Assembly (NCBI GenBank): GCA_041389725.1
Contig: JAWKRG010000006.1
Span: 607,390-671,389, forward strand
DNA from: Polyangiaceae bacterium
GTDB taxonomy: Bacteria > Myxococcota_A > Polyangia > Polyangiales > Polyangiaceae
Direction of reading: 5' to 3'
Length of the DNA stretch: 64,000 nt
The stretch's first letter is position 1, and each line of letters opens with the position of its first letter. Positions 1 to 8,786 of this stretch are shown here, piece after piece. Position numbers and translations under genes: made by a program. The notes beneath the pieces were generated by a model that was not told the origin of the DNA, searched no databases, and worked only from the letters and a program-made list of their open reading frames with translations.

Positions 1-415
1 CGAAGCCACCGAGGTTCCGCGCTTGCTGAGCGTCGCTCAGGATCTTCAGCTACCCATTGGGGACTCGAGCATCCTCGGAAAGCGCGCGGCGGTTTGGTGT
101 CCACTGGTGGGCGTGCCGAACGCAGAGGCGGCGGTGAGCTCGCTCGCTGGAGCGGGCTTCAACGCCCAAGGCGACCGCGCTGTCGTCAGCCTGGTGGGCG
201 TGGAATCGGGCAACGACGCGGCGCGCGTCGCTCGCGCGCTCGCCATGGCGCCCGAGGGCAGTTGCACGTTCACGCACCCGCTGCGCCAGAGCTTCGTGGT
301 GCCGACGAGTGCCGCGGACACCCTGGCCCGCCAACTGCATCAACAGTTCGTCAGCACTGCGGACGCGCCCGGGAAAGGCGCGAACCTCGCTGGGCAGCTC
401 GGGGCCTGTCCCTAG
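1..415 (+). CDS. C-terminal part of an ACT-domain protein, aspartokinase-like (5' end outside window)
   Basis: The frame is open from base 2 to the stop at 413-415, so the true start lies left of the window; about 137 residues are visible. The segment DRAVVSLVGVESG followed by a short helix, a strand ending QSFVVPTSAADT and the helix LARQLHQQFV matches the pattern of the last ACT domain of aspartate kinases (VSxVGxG ... ISVVV ... A-x-RALHxxF). A preceding half domain (KRAAVWCPLVGVPNAEAAVSS) would be the first ACT repeat. In aspartokinases these domains bind lysine or threonine for feedback control. The catalytic kinase domain would lie upstream and is not visible, so the family call is inference from the ACT-like pattern only. 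A stand-alone regulator or another ACT enzyme is possible. It converges on the TPR gene after a 50-base gap. Confidence 0.45.
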   Translation, partial: EATEVPRLLSVAQDLQLPIGDSSILGKRAAVWCPLVGVPNAEAAVSSLAGAGFNAQGDRAVVSLVGVESGNDAARVARALAMAPEGSCTFTHPLRQSFVVPTSAADTLARQLHQQFVSTADAPGKGANLAGQLGACP

Positions 416-465
416 CGTCGCAGTTCGCGCGCGATTGACACTGCCGGACAGCGCTGCCGCCCCGG

Positions 466-2385
466 TCAGTCGGAATCCTCGCCGGCGCTAGTGTCGTCGT
501 CCTTGTCTCTGACGAGGGCGGGCTCGCCGCGCCGCTCACGCTTCGCGGCGTCCGTGATGCGCGCGGCGACATCGCGATAAGCGCGCGCCACGCGTCCGTC
601 CCGCGGCGCGAGACGCATGGCGACGGCCAGGTGACGCTCTGCGGCGATGGCGTCGTCCTGCACTTCCAACTCGTGTCGTGCTGCTTCCATCAGAAAACGC
701 GCCGGAACGCCGGTGAAGCCGCGAAGCTCCACCGTGTCGCGCAAGCGCGCATAGGCCAGCGATGCACCGGCGTCGTCGCCCACGGCGGCGCGCCACTTCC
801 CTTCGAGGTATCGCGCCTCGGCAGCGCGGGTTGCCGACGCCGGCACTTGGCGCACGCGCGCAACCGCTTGCGGCAGGTCTTTCAAGGCGTCGGCCAAGAG
901 CAGTGCCAAGTCCGTCAGCGCGTCCGCGTCGATCACACCGCGCTGCTCGCTAGTGATGACGGCTCGCTCGAAGAGGGCGTAGGCCCGCTCCACGTTGCCC
1001 CGAGCCGCAAGCGCTCGAGCCAGCCCAGCCGTTGCCTCGGGGGCGTCGGGCACGTAGCGAAGCGCGCGCTCGTACCAACGACCGGATTCGCGCTCCAAGG
1101 ATGCCTCGGCGAAAGCTGCGGCGACCCGCATGCACACCTCGTGGCGCTGCCGGGGACCGCGCGCCGCGGCCTCCAAGTGCTGTGCATCGGCCAGGGCGTG
1201 GTCCACGTCGGCCAAGCGGATGCGCTCGACCAGGCGTGCCCAGCGCACCTTGGCAAACGCGGGGGCGCGAGCGACGGCGTGATCCAACGCTGTCATGCGC
1301 TCCGCGCCGGAGGAGCACAGCTCCGCGAACCGCGCCCAGCACAGCGCTGCCAAGGGCGCATAGCGCTCGCGCTCGAGGGCCTGGCTGAGCGCGTCCGTCG
1401 CCAGCTCTCGGTCGCCGCGCTCGGCGAGCAGGTCGGCCACGAAGGCTCCCGCCCGAGTCACCGGCAGCGCTTCCAAGAGCAGGCCCAGCGCCGCCTCGGC
1501 CCGATTGCCGCTGTGGGCGTCGATTTCCGCGACACTTCGCGATAGCTCGGGATGGCGCGGCGCTCGCTCCAGCGCCGCGATGTAGCCACGGCGCGCTGCC
1601 TCCAAATCGCCACCAGCGATGGCGTCGTCGGCGTCGGCAACCAGCCCGGCCAACTCCACGGCCCTCGCCGCTGCAGCGCCCAGCGGCGGCGGGCCGAAGC
1701 TCGCGTCCAAACTGACACAGAGTTCGTCGTCGTAGCGAGCGAGAGCTCCAAAGTTGACGCTGGTGGCGGCGGGCACCCGCGCGCCCACCGCGGGCAGCAG
1801 CATGCGTGCTAGGTGGTGAGCCGCACGCGAAAGCCGCACCACGCGTCCTTTGCGCACGAACTCGCGGGGCAGCGCAGTGTCGAGGGCGCGCAAAGCGAAG
1901 CCCAACGCCGGACCGGCGAGACCCGCGACGCGCGCATCGCTGACGACGAACCTCGCGTCGCCCAGGCTCGGACAGAAGAGCAAGTCGAAGGCCAGAGCCC
2001 CCTGCTCGCCCACGAGCCCGACGCCAATACCTTCATCCAAGGGCCACAGGTCCAAGACGGTCCCCGTACCCAAGAACGAATCCATGGACCGTGCAAAGTG
2101 ACGCCGCAATCGCGTGATCGCCACCGCCACCGTCACACGCTGCAACTCGCCGCGTCGGTGACGGAAGGCAGCCACGCCCCCGCTCAGGTCGACGGGAAAC
2201 TTCAACCCTGGCAAGGTGAGGTTGAGTTCGCTCACGCGCAGCGGATCGAGGGGCACGTCGCGATACAGCTCGATGCCAAGGCGCCCGTGCGAGACCGCCA
2301 GCCGCAGGGGGACTGCGCTTTCGTCCTCTGCAGGGCGCGCTGCGGCGACCTGCGCCGGGGCCGGAGACTGCTCGAACGGAGGCAC
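466..2385 (-). CDS. TPR-repeat protein with an N-terminal beta-rich domain
   Basis: This is a 639-residue protein with no signal peptide. Residues 1-240 are rich in short hydrophobic strands (LRVSELNLTLPGLKFPVDLS) and match no family I recognise. Residues 245-620 are helical with TPR-like spacing, for example LEAARRGYIAALERAPRH, AFAEASLERESGRWYERALR and NVERAYALFERAV. The tail is charged and acidic. TPR arrays scaffold protein complexes, but the partner is unknown. It is the last gene of the leftward block that includes pilC, pilS and mlaC, yet is separated from mlaC by a spacer holding a strong stem-loop, so it may have its own promoter. The reading frame is secure; the function is not. Confidence 0.75.
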   Translation of the reverse strand: MPPFEQSPAPAQVAAARPAEDESAVPLRLAVSHGRLGIELYRDVPLDPLRVSELNLTLPGLKFPVDLSGGVAAFRHRRGELQRVTVAVAITRLRRHFARSMDSFLGTGTVLDLWPLDEGIGVGLVGEQGALAFDLLFCPSLGDARFVVSDARVAGLAGPALGFALRALDTALPREFVRKGRVVRLSRAAHHLARMLLPAVGARVPAATSVNFGALARYDDELCVSLDASFGPPPLGAAAARAVELAGLVADADDAIAGGDLEAARRGYIAALERAPRHPELSRSVAEIDAHSGNRAEAALGLLLEALPVTRAGAFVADLLAERGDRELATDALSQALERERYAPLAALCWARFAELCSSGAERMTALDHAVARAPAFAKVRWARLVERIRLADVDHALADAQHLEAAARGPRQRHEVCMRVAAAFAEASLERESGRWYERALRYVPDAPEATAGLARALAARGNVERAYALFERAVITSEQRGVIDADALTDLALLLADALKDLPQAVARVRQVPASATRAAEARYLEGKWRAAVGDDAGASLAYARLRDTVELRGFTGVPARFLMEAARHELEVQDDAIAAERHLAVAMRLAPRDGRVARAYRDVAARITDAAKRERRGEPALVRDKDDDTSAGEDSD

Positions 2386-2451
2386 CGCTCAAATCGTACC
2401 AGCCGGCCAATCCCTTGGGAAATACCTGGGGCTTCAGCCCTCAAATGGGAG

Positions 2452-2487
2452 CGGGCCACCTACCGCAGTTGGGGCGGAGGTGGCCCG
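2452..2487. terminator. Stem-loop between mlaC and the TPR gene
   Basis: A perfect 9-bp inverted repeat (CGGGCCACC at 2452-2460, GGTGGCCCG at 2479-2487) with an 18-base loop lies 40 bases beyond the mlaC stop and 66 bases before the TPR gene start, both on the minus strand. There is no U-run, so it would be an atypical terminator, an RNA-stabilising hairpin or a leader structure. Confidence 0.45.
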
Positions 2488-2526
2488 GACGTCCCGCAGG
2501 CTGGCGGGCTCACTTATGCAAGCACT

Positions 2527-3117
2527 TCATGCATCTTCCTTGTCGAGCTTGCTCTTCATGCGGCGCATCAACTCCGCGAAGCCCTTCTTCTTGATCACGC
2601 GGTTGAACTGGCTGCGGTAGTTGCGGGTCAGGCTGGAGCCTTCGGTGGTGATGTCGTACACGCGCCACTTGCCGTCGACCTTGTGAATCAAGTAGTCGAT
2701 TGCCACGGGCTCCTCACGCTTGTTGGCGCGGCTGGTGGCGACGGTGCGGACGAGAGTCCCTGCCCTTGCCTTGCCCTCGCCCTTGTAGCTGACGTCGTAG
2801 TCCAGAGTCTTCTTGAGGTTCTTCCGGTAGGCGTTGCGCACCAGGCGCTTGAGAACGGTCTGGAACTCTCTTCGCTCCTCGGCGCTCCTGTCGTCCCAGT
2901 GCTTGCCCAGCGACTCCTTGCCCAGCGTGTCGTAGTCGAGCATCTCGTCGAACACGGCCTCGATCTTCGAGTCCGAGGCCTTCGCCTTCAGCAGGCCCGC
3001 GAGCTTGGCTTGGCGGTCCTTGATGAATCCTTCTGGAGAATCCCCGGCCGAGGCGACAGGGGCGACGAGCATGAGGCCAGTGATGGCGGCGAGCATGAGC
3101 AGTGAGCGGCGGTTCAT
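2527..3117 (-). CDS. mlaC: MlaC/Ttg2D-family periplasmic phospholipid-binding protein
   Basis: The 196-residue product begins MNRRSLLMLAAITG with a classical Sec signal peptide cleaved near VASA-GDS. The mature part shows the MlaC pattern: an N-terminal helix bundle (FIKDRQAKLAGLL), FDEMLDYDTLGKESLG, FQTVLKRLVRNAY, then strands YDVSYKGEGK and IDYLIHKVDGKWRVYDI, and a terminal helix YRSQFNRVIKKKG. In the Mla system MlaC shuttles phospholipids across the periplasm between the outer-membrane complex and the MlaFEDB transporter. No mlaE, mlaF or mlaD is nearby. An in-frame upstream extension to 3297 exists, but the signal peptide fixes the start at 3117. It lies downstream of pilS after a 176-base gap that shows no other gene. 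Confidence 0.85.
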   Translation of the reverse strand: MNRRSLLMLAAITGLMLVAPVASAGDSPEGFIKDRQAKLAGLLKAKASDSKIEAVFDEMLDYDTLGKESLGKHWDDRSAEERREFQTVLKRLVRNAYRKNLKKTLDYDVSYKGEGKARAGTLVRTVATSRANKREEPVAIDYLIHKVDGKWRVYDITTEGSSLTRNYRSQFNRVIKKKGFAELMRRMKSKLDKEDA

Positions 3118-3293
3118 GGCAGTGTCCTTGTAAGCTTGCGTCCTGCTTCGTTGTACGCAAGGGGGGTGCCAAAGCTTCACCCCGACCACCAACTTCGCTC
3201 CAAACCCCGAAAACCCAAGCGAAATTTTTGCTGTCGGGCAGGCCGAGACAGCGGCTGGCAGAGCCTCCGCCCTCCACAGGTGTGGCGGTGCCG

Positions 3294-4601
3294 TCACGCC
3301 CTGGCGTTCACGACCGGCAGGTGCACGTCGAAGCGGGCGCCCCGCCCATGCTCACTGAGCACCTCTATCGCAAAGCCGTGGTCGTCCACGATGCGCTTGA
3401 CCACGGCCAGGCCGACCCCCGTGCCCTTGGAGCGAGTGGTGAAGAAGGCGTCGAAGATACGCTCCCGCGCCTCGGCGTCGATGCCCACGCCGTCATCCTT
3501 CACGCTGAGGAGCACCCCCTCACCTTCCCGCATGACCCCCACTTTCACGACGTCACCCGCGCGGCTCGCCTGCACGGCATTGCGCACCAGGTTCCAGACC
3601 AGCTGCCGCATTTGCGCGGAATCCGCATCGACGGTCACGCTGTCCTCGCCCGCGTACTGCACGTCGACGTCCGTCAGCCCTCGACCCGACGCGCGCGATA
3701 GCTCGACCACTTCCCGGGCGATCTGCGCGATGTCGACGGCCGTTCGTTGGGGCGCGCGCGGCCGCGTCAGGTCCATCATGTCCGTCACTAGATCGTTCAG
3801 GCGTGCCGCCTCCCGCTGTACGATCGCGCACAGCACGCGGTCTTCGTCGCCCAGGGCAGAGCTGGTTTCGAGCAAGCTGATCGAACCGGCAATGGCACCC
3901 AGGGGGTTGCGGATCTCGTGAGCCAATCCTGCTGCCAGGCGCCCCAGGGCGGCCATGCGCTCCGCTTGCTCGGCACGCTTCTCGGCCTGCTGCAGTTGAC
4001 CGCCGGTGACGCGCAAGCGCTCCGCCAGGTAGCCCGCGAGCAAGGTCACCACGACGAGCATCAGCAGGTTGACCAAGCCGTAGTACGCGAGTTCGTCGCT
4101 GCTGATGCGATACAAGGTCGCCGGTTGGTCCGGCGGTGGTGAAAGCACATCGAAGCGCAGCAGCGCCACCAAGGCGGCGTAGAAGGCCGCAGCGCTGCCC
4201 GCGGCGAGCGTTGCACCGGGCAACCCGAGCAAGATCGCCCCCATCAGGCAGCTCAGCCCGAAGAAGCTCGTGGCACCGCTGGACGCGCCACCCGTGAGGT
4301 ACACCAGCGCAGTCCAGGTCAGCTGATCGAACACGAGCTGTGCGTAGGCCAGGAGTTCGAGACGCTTGCCGCTACGCAGCATGGCGGCGTACACGCCCGC
4401 CAGCGCGAAGCTCAGCCCCAGCACGATCAGCGCGATCTGGACGGAGTAAGTCTCGAGCCGGAAGCCACCGCGAAGGTAGAAGACGCCGAGCAGGGCGAGC
4501 GCGACGACCAGCAAGCCGAGGCGCGCAAGCGTGATCCACGCCAGCCGCCGTGGGAGCGGAGCGTCGGCGAGTGCCTCAGGGATTCCGAGCCGGACGCCCA
4601 C
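3294..4601 (-). CDS. pilS: PilS-like membrane sensor histidine kinase
   Basis: This is a 435-residue sensor kinase. About five to six membrane segments occupy residues 20-195 and are followed by a short coiled coil (LQQAEKRAEQAERMAALG). The H-box is HEIRNPLGAI with the phospho-acceptor His at residue 228, then the N-box (NLVRNAVQAS), the G1 box DDGVGID and the G2 box TGVGLAVVKRIV. The many-TM input module plus HisKA-HATPase arrangement, and the position 25 bases after pilC, match PilS, which signals to the sigma-54 activator PilR to control pilin transcription. No pilR follows; the next gene is mlaC. Another orphan membrane kinase is possible, but the pilC linkage favours PilS. Confidence 0.8.
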   Translation of the reverse strand: MGVRLGIPEALADAPLPRRLAWITLARLGLLVVALALLGVFYLRGGFRLETYSVQIALIVLGLSFALAGVYAAMLRSGKRLELLAYAQLVFDQLTWTALVYLTGGASSGATSFFGLSCLMGAILLGLPGATLAAGSAAAFYAALVALLRFDVLSPPPDQPATLYRISSDELAYYGLVNLLMLVVVTLLAGYLAERLRVTGGQLQQAEKRAEQAERMAALGRLAAGLAHEIRNPLGAIAGSISLLETSSALGDEDRVLCAIVQREAARLNDLVTDMMDLTRPRAPQRTAVDIAQIAREVVELSRASGRGLTDVDVQYAGEDSVTVDADSAQMRQLVWNLVRNAVQASRAGDVVKVGVMREGEGVLLSVKDDGVGIDAEARERIFDAFFTTRSKGTGVGLAVVKRIVDDHGFAIEVLSEHGRGARFDVHLPVVNARA

Positions 4602-4626
4602 TCTCGCCCTCGCTGCCCTCGGGACG

Positions 4627-5841
4627 CTAGTCCGCCTTGATGTTGCCTGCCAGCGAGAAGATGGGCAGGTACATGGCGATCAAGACGACGCCAACCATGC
4701 CGCCCACACCCACCATCAGGATGGGCTCGATCGCGCTGGTCATCGCGGCCACGGCGATGTCCGTTTCTTCTTCGTAGAAGTCGGCAATCTTGTTCAGCAT
4801 CTGATCCAACGCGCCGGTCTGTTCGCCGACCGCGATCATCTGCACGACCATGTCGGGGAACACCTTGGCCTGAACCAAGGGCTCCGCCATGTTCTTGCCC
4901 TCGCTGATCTTCACGCGCACGTACTGAATACCAGCTTCGATGATCACGTTTCCGCTGGTGCGCGCGCAGATGTCCAGGGCGTCCAGGATGGGCACGCCAG
5001 ACTGGAGCAACGTGCCCAAGGTACGCGTGAAGCGCGCCACGGCAATCTTGCGCAACACTGGACCGACCAAGGGCGACTTGAGGAGCGCGTTGTGGAAGAA
5101 GCGCTTTCCTCCTGGGGTTCGGTAGGAATAGACGAAGGCGACGATGCCGATGACGACCGCCACCGCGATGAAGGGCAAGTACGAGACGAAGGCGTGAGAG
5201 AGTGCCACGATGATCTGGGTCAGCTTGGGCAATGCGTCCTTGCCGCCGCCGAAATCCTTGAACATGCGCTCGAACGCCGGGATCACGAAGGTGAGCAGCA
5301 CGGCCATCACGCCGATGGCCACCACGATGACGATCGCGGGGTAGACCATCGCACCGCGCACCTGCCGCACCAGCTTCTGCCGCTTCTCCAGGTAAACGGA
5401 CAGTCGCGCCATGATGGTGTCTAGAATGCCGCCCACCTCACCGGCGTGAACCAGGTTCACGAACAACTCGTCGAACACCTTGGGGTGACGTCGCAGGGCC
5501 TCGCTGAAGGACGCACCCTGCTCGACCGAGGACTTCACGTCACGCAGCACGCCAGCGAAGATCTTGTTGGCCTGCTGACCCGCGAGGATTTCCAAGCACT
5601 GCACCAGCGGCAGCCCGGCATCGATCATCGTGGCGAAAAGCCGCGTGAAGGTGACGAGGTCCTTGGTGGTGACCCCGCTGCCGAACTGGATGTTCACCAG
5701 ATCGCGCTTGCGCTTGACCTTGACCGGCGAAAGCTGCTGTTGACGCAGCTTGGCGTTGACGGCCGCCTCGTCGTCGGCCTCCATCGTGCCCTTGCGAAGC
5801 TCCCCGTTGCGGGAGCGGGCTTGCCATGCAAACTCGGCCAT
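4627..5841 (-). CDS. pilC: Type IV pilus inner-membrane platform protein PilC
   Basis: This 404-residue protein has the two-repeat GspF/PilC fold. The start MAEFAWQARSRNGELRKG is the standard PilC N-terminus, chosen over an in-frame Met at 5883. The first repeat contains FTRLFATMIDAGLPLVQCLEIL and membrane segments near AIVIVVAIGVMAVLLTFVIP. The second contains FTRTLGTLLQSGVPILDALDI and ends in the TM hairpin PILMVGVGGMVGVVLIAMYLPIF. PilC couples the PilB and PilT motor ATPases to pilus assembly and retraction. Unusually, no pilB or pilT lies upstream; a divergent hydrolase begins 131 bases away. pilS follows after 25 bases, so the two probably share a transcript. Confidence 0.93.
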   Translation of the reverse strand: MAEFAWQARSRNGELRKGTMEADDEAAVNAKLRQQQLSPVKVKRKRDLVNIQFGSGVTTKDLVTFTRLFATMIDAGLPLVQCLEILAGQQANKIFAGVLRDVKSSVEQGASFSEALRRHPKVFDELFVNLVHAGEVGGILDTIMARLSVYLEKRQKLVRQVRGAMVYPAIVIVVAIGVMAVLLTFVIPAFERMFKDFGGGKDALPKLTQIIVALSHAFVSYLPFIAVAVVIGIVAFVYSYRTPGGKRFFHNALLKSPLVGPVLRKIAVARFTRTLGTLLQSGVPILDALDICARTSGNVIIEAGIQYVRVKISEGKNMAEPLVQAKVFPDMVVQMIAVGEQTGALDQMLNKIADFYEEETDIAVAAMTSAIEPILMVGVGGMVGVVLIAMYLPIFSLAGNIKAD

Positions 5842-5971
5842 GAAATGGGCGCGGCACGCTAAGATGCCGCAGTCCGCAAGCATAGCGGCCCAGCCGGCGG
5901 CCGGTCAAAACCCCGGCAGCTCTCCGGCAGGATCCCCTGAGAAAAGCGCGCAAGCCTTCCCCCCCGAGCTC

Positions 5972-7147
5972 ATGCCCCAGGCCGAACCCATCGACTCCCT
6001 TCGCGCTGCCCTCCTCGGGCGGCTGAAGCGCGAGGTCGTGGACGCGTCGGTCGCACCCGCGGTGTGCGCCGGGCTTTTCTCGCGTCCTTCGGAGCTGGCA
6101 GCCATCGAACTGCGGGTCGCGGCTGGCAGAGCGCAAGGGCGTGACGTCGCGGTCGATACGCCCTTCGACCTGGCGAGCCTGACGAAGCCCGTAGTCGCCC
6201 TGTGTGCCGCACGCATGGCGCGCGCCGGATTGCTTTGCCTCGAAGCGCCGCTAGAAGAGGCGCTGCCCTGGACGCGGGGCACGCCGAGCGGCGCCGTCCC
6301 GATCGAGCTATTGCTCGCGCACCGGGCTGGCCTACACGCCCACGTGGAGCTGTTCGCGCCGTTGCGCTGGCGTCGAACGGTGGAGTTGGGAGCGCTCCTG
6401 CAGCAAGCTGCGAGGGAGCGCCGTCCAGAGTGCCTGGGCCCGGCGCCATCAGGGGGATTTCCCCCCGTGTACAGCGACCTCGGCTACATTTTGCTCGGCG
6501 CGGCGCTCAGCGCGGCGGGCGGAGCCGCACTGGACGAGCTGGTTTGGCACCACGTGACCGAGCCCCTGGGCGTGGCGATCGGCAGCGCGCGACAGTGGAT
6601 TGCGCGCTCAGCTCAGTTCCTTCGCAGCGTTGCACCCACCGAGCACGTCCATTTCCGCGGCGGCGTCGTCTGCGGACAGGTCCACGACGAGAATGCCTGG
6701 GCCCTTTCAGGTCATGGACTATCGGGCCACGCGGGGCTGTTCGGAACCCTCGACGGCGTGCTGGGCCTCGGCGCCGCGCTGTTGGACTGCCTGCGCGGCG
6801 GGCGGCCGGAGTTCCTGCACCCGACGGATCTCGAACCATTGCTCCGCCGGCGTCCGGGTGGCACCCTTCGTGCCGGCTTCGACTCGGCACAGCCCAGCGG
6901 GTCCAGTGCGGGGGATCTCGCCGGCCCCAATACCTTCGGACATCTGGGCTTCACAGGCACGAGCGTGTGGTGGGATCCAGACCGAAATACCGTCACGGCC
7001 GTACTGACCAATCGAGTGCACCCCACCCGCGAACGCCTGGGGATTCGGCTGGTTCGTCCCTGGCTTCACGACGCCTTGTGGCGAGCGAGCGACGTGCTCT
7101 CCGGGCGCCCTTCCGGCGCTCCGGCCCCAACCGACGGAAAGAATTGA
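5972..7147 (+). CDS. Beta-lactamase-fold serine hydrolase (class C/EstB-like)
   Basis: This is a 391-residue protein of the penicillin-binding/beta-lactamase superfamily. The nucleophile motif SLTK is at residues 69-72 (SxxK), the second motif YSD is at 167-169 (equivalent of YxN), and HLGFTGT near the C-terminus replaces KTG. There is no signal peptide from Met 5972, suggesting a cytoplasmic esterase or peptidase rather than a secreted lactamase. Upstream in-frame Mets (5840, 5864) would add a low-complexity stretch running into the pilC start region, so 5972 is preferred. The gene is divergent from pilC. Its substrate cannot be read from sequence; candidates include ester hydrolysis and D-amino-acid peptide cleavage. 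Confidence 0.8.
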   Translation: MPQAEPIDSLRAALLGRLKREVVDASVAPAVCAGLFSRPSELAAIELRVAAGRAQGRDVAVDTPFDLASLTKPVVALCAARMARAGLLCLEAPLEEALPWTRGTPSGAVPIELLLAHRAGLHAHVELFAPLRWRRTVELGALLQQAARERRPECLGPAPSGGFPPVYSDLGYILLGAALSAAGGAALDELVWHHVTEPLGVAIGSARQWIARSAQFLRSVAPTEHVHFRGGVVCGQVHDENAWALSGHGLSGHAGLFGTLDGVLGLGAALLDCLRGGRPEFLHPTDLEPLLRRRPGGTLRAGFDSAQPSGSSAGDLAGPNTFGHLGFTGTSVWWDPDRNTVTAVLTNRVHPTRERLGIRLVRPWLHDALWRASDVLSGRPSGAPAPTDGKN

Positions 7148-7258
7148 GAAAAAAACAGCGCCGCTCCGCGCATTGGGTCTGGATGAACCTGCGCAGACGT
7201 GCGAAATTTCCCCTGCTCGACTGAGGTTCAGTGCGGGCGCTCTCTCAGGTCAGCGGAC

Positions 7259-8764
7259 ATGTGGAAGCTCTCCATCGAGGACGATCAAGGTAACAAGACG
7301 GTCGTCAATCTCGTTCGTGACGAGTACACGTTGGGTCGCGCCGAGGACAACACTGTCCGCCTGACCGAGCGCAACATCTCGCGGCATCACTCCACGCTGC
7401 AGCGCAACGGATCCGGCTGGGTCATTTCCGACAACCAGAGCTACAACGGCTGCTTCGTCAACGGCGTGCGCGTCGCGGATCCGCAGCGGCTCGAACACGG
7501 AGACCTTGTGCAGGTAGGCGACTACCGTCTCGAGGTCACTGACGATGCAGTGGCTGCAGTGGGCTCCCGCGCCGCCACCGTCCCGGCCGTACCCAAGAGC
7601 CAGATGCTGTTGGGCCAGCCGGATCGCTTGGTGATGCTGGTGGGACCGACACCGGGTGCCGAGTTTGCGCTCGCTGGTGGTCGCGTCGTCATCGGGCGCG
7701 GAGAAGAGTGCGACATCGCAATCAACCACAGCTCGGTGAGCCGCGTACATGCGGAGATTCACACGGTCGGCGACGGTCGTTACGAGCTCGTGGACCGCGA
7801 GAGCGCCAATGGGGTGCGACTGAACGGCGTGGAGCTCAACCGCGGACTCATCGATGCCCGCGACACAATCGAGCTGGGGGACGTGGTCTTCAAGTTCATT
7901 CCCGCCGGAGTGGTGTACCGACCCGGCGCCGACGAGAGCCAGCAGCTCAACGTTGCCGCCGTCGCCGGATTCGAACGTCCGGCGCCCTCGGTGCCGGCGC
8001 CCAGCGGCATGTCTGCAGGCGTGAAGGCAGTTGCAGCCGTGTTCGGCTTGGGCTTGCTGGTCGTCTTGGGCATGCTCACGCTGCGCCGCGAGCCCCCTGA
8101 ACCTACCGAGCCCGTGGCTGCGGTTTCGAGCGACAGCGCTGCGACGGTACTCAAGGAAGCGAAGGACCTCGCGGCCAACGGCAACTTGGAAGCGGCGCAT
8201 CTCAAATTGACCTCTGGCATCCCCGAGGACAGCAACCTCCGCCAGTCTCCCGAGTTCCGTACGCTGGAAGCGCAGTGGGCTGATTCCCTCTTCAGCGCGG
8301 CGGCGCAGGAAACCGACCCGGCCAAGAAGCGCGAGATCCTCGAGCGCATCACCAAGGCGACGAGCGTCGACTCGACCACCCGCAAACGCGCCGCAACCGA
8401 AATCGAGAAGCTCGACGTTGCTGGGGTTGCCGTCACGGACCTACCCCCAACTCCCACCGTGGCGCAGACTGACGTGCCCAAGCCGGCCCTCAACGGCGGA
8501 ATCGTGCGCAAGGATCCTTTCGCCACGGCCGCCCCCAAGCCCGCAGGCAAGCCGCCCACGGCGTCCTATCCGAAACCGGGGCCTACGCCCGCGCCCGCGC
8601 CGAAGCCGGTGAACACCTCCGACGACCTGGGCGATCGCGCCAAGCTAAAGGCAATGAAGGATTCGCTGAAGGGCAAGGTCGCCTCGGGCAACGCCTCGGA
8701 CGCCGAAAAACGCATGCTGCGCGCCCTGTGCCGGCAGCTCGGCGACGGCAGCTGCGTGAACTGA
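7259..8764 (+). CDS. Tandem FHA-domain membrane protein
   Basis: The 501-residue product has two forkhead-associated domains. The first (about 1-95) shows YTLGRAEDN, SRHHSTL and YNGCFVNG; the second (about 125-215) shows VIGRGEEC, SRVHAEI and SANGVRLNG. FHA domains bind phosphothreonine peptides, so it is a plausible reader for Ser/Thr kinases such as the one at 19157-20581; that link is inference. One TM helix follows (VAAVFGLGLLVVLGML), then an Ala/Glu-rich helical segment with TPR-like character and a Pro/Lys-rich tail. Met 7259 was chosen because FHA strand 1 begins at once (MWKLSIEDDQG). The SGNH hydrolase follows after 22 bases, so co-transcription is likely. Confidence 0.88.
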   Translation: MWKLSIEDDQGNKTVVNLVRDEYTLGRAEDNTVRLTERNISRHHSTLQRNGSGWVISDNQSYNGCFVNGVRVADPQRLEHGDLVQVGDYRLEVTDDAVAAVGSRAATVPAVPKSQMLLGQPDRLVMLVGPTPGAEFALAGGRVVIGRGEECDIAINHSSVSRVHAEIHTVGDGRYELVDRESANGVRLNGVELNRGLIDARDTIELGDVVFKFIPAGVVYRPGADESQQLNVAAVAGFERPAPSVPAPSGMSAGVKAVAAVFGLGLLVVLGMLTLRREPPEPTEPVAAVSSDSAATVLKEAKDLAANGNLEAAHLKLTSGIPEDSNLRQSPEFRTLEAQWADSLFSAAAQETDPAKKREILERITKATSVDSTTRKRAATEIEKLDVAGVAVTDLPPTPTVAQTDVPKPALNGGIVRKDPFATAAPKPAGKPPTASYPKPGPTPAPAPKPVNTSDDLGDRAKLKAMKDSLKGKVASGNASDAEKRMLRALCRQLGDGSCVN

Positions 8765-8786
8765 GCGCCGCGCGGCGCACGAGCAG

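Noticed and set aside
1813..3105. A 430-codon plus-strand frame antisense to the TPR and mlaC genes
   Set aside because: It crosses two genes and their spacer, and lacks a ribosome site and domains.
3283..3298. A possible hairpin (GTGGCGG with CCGTCAC) at the pilS end
   Set aside because: It has a mismatch and overlaps the pilS stop; too weak to call a terminator.
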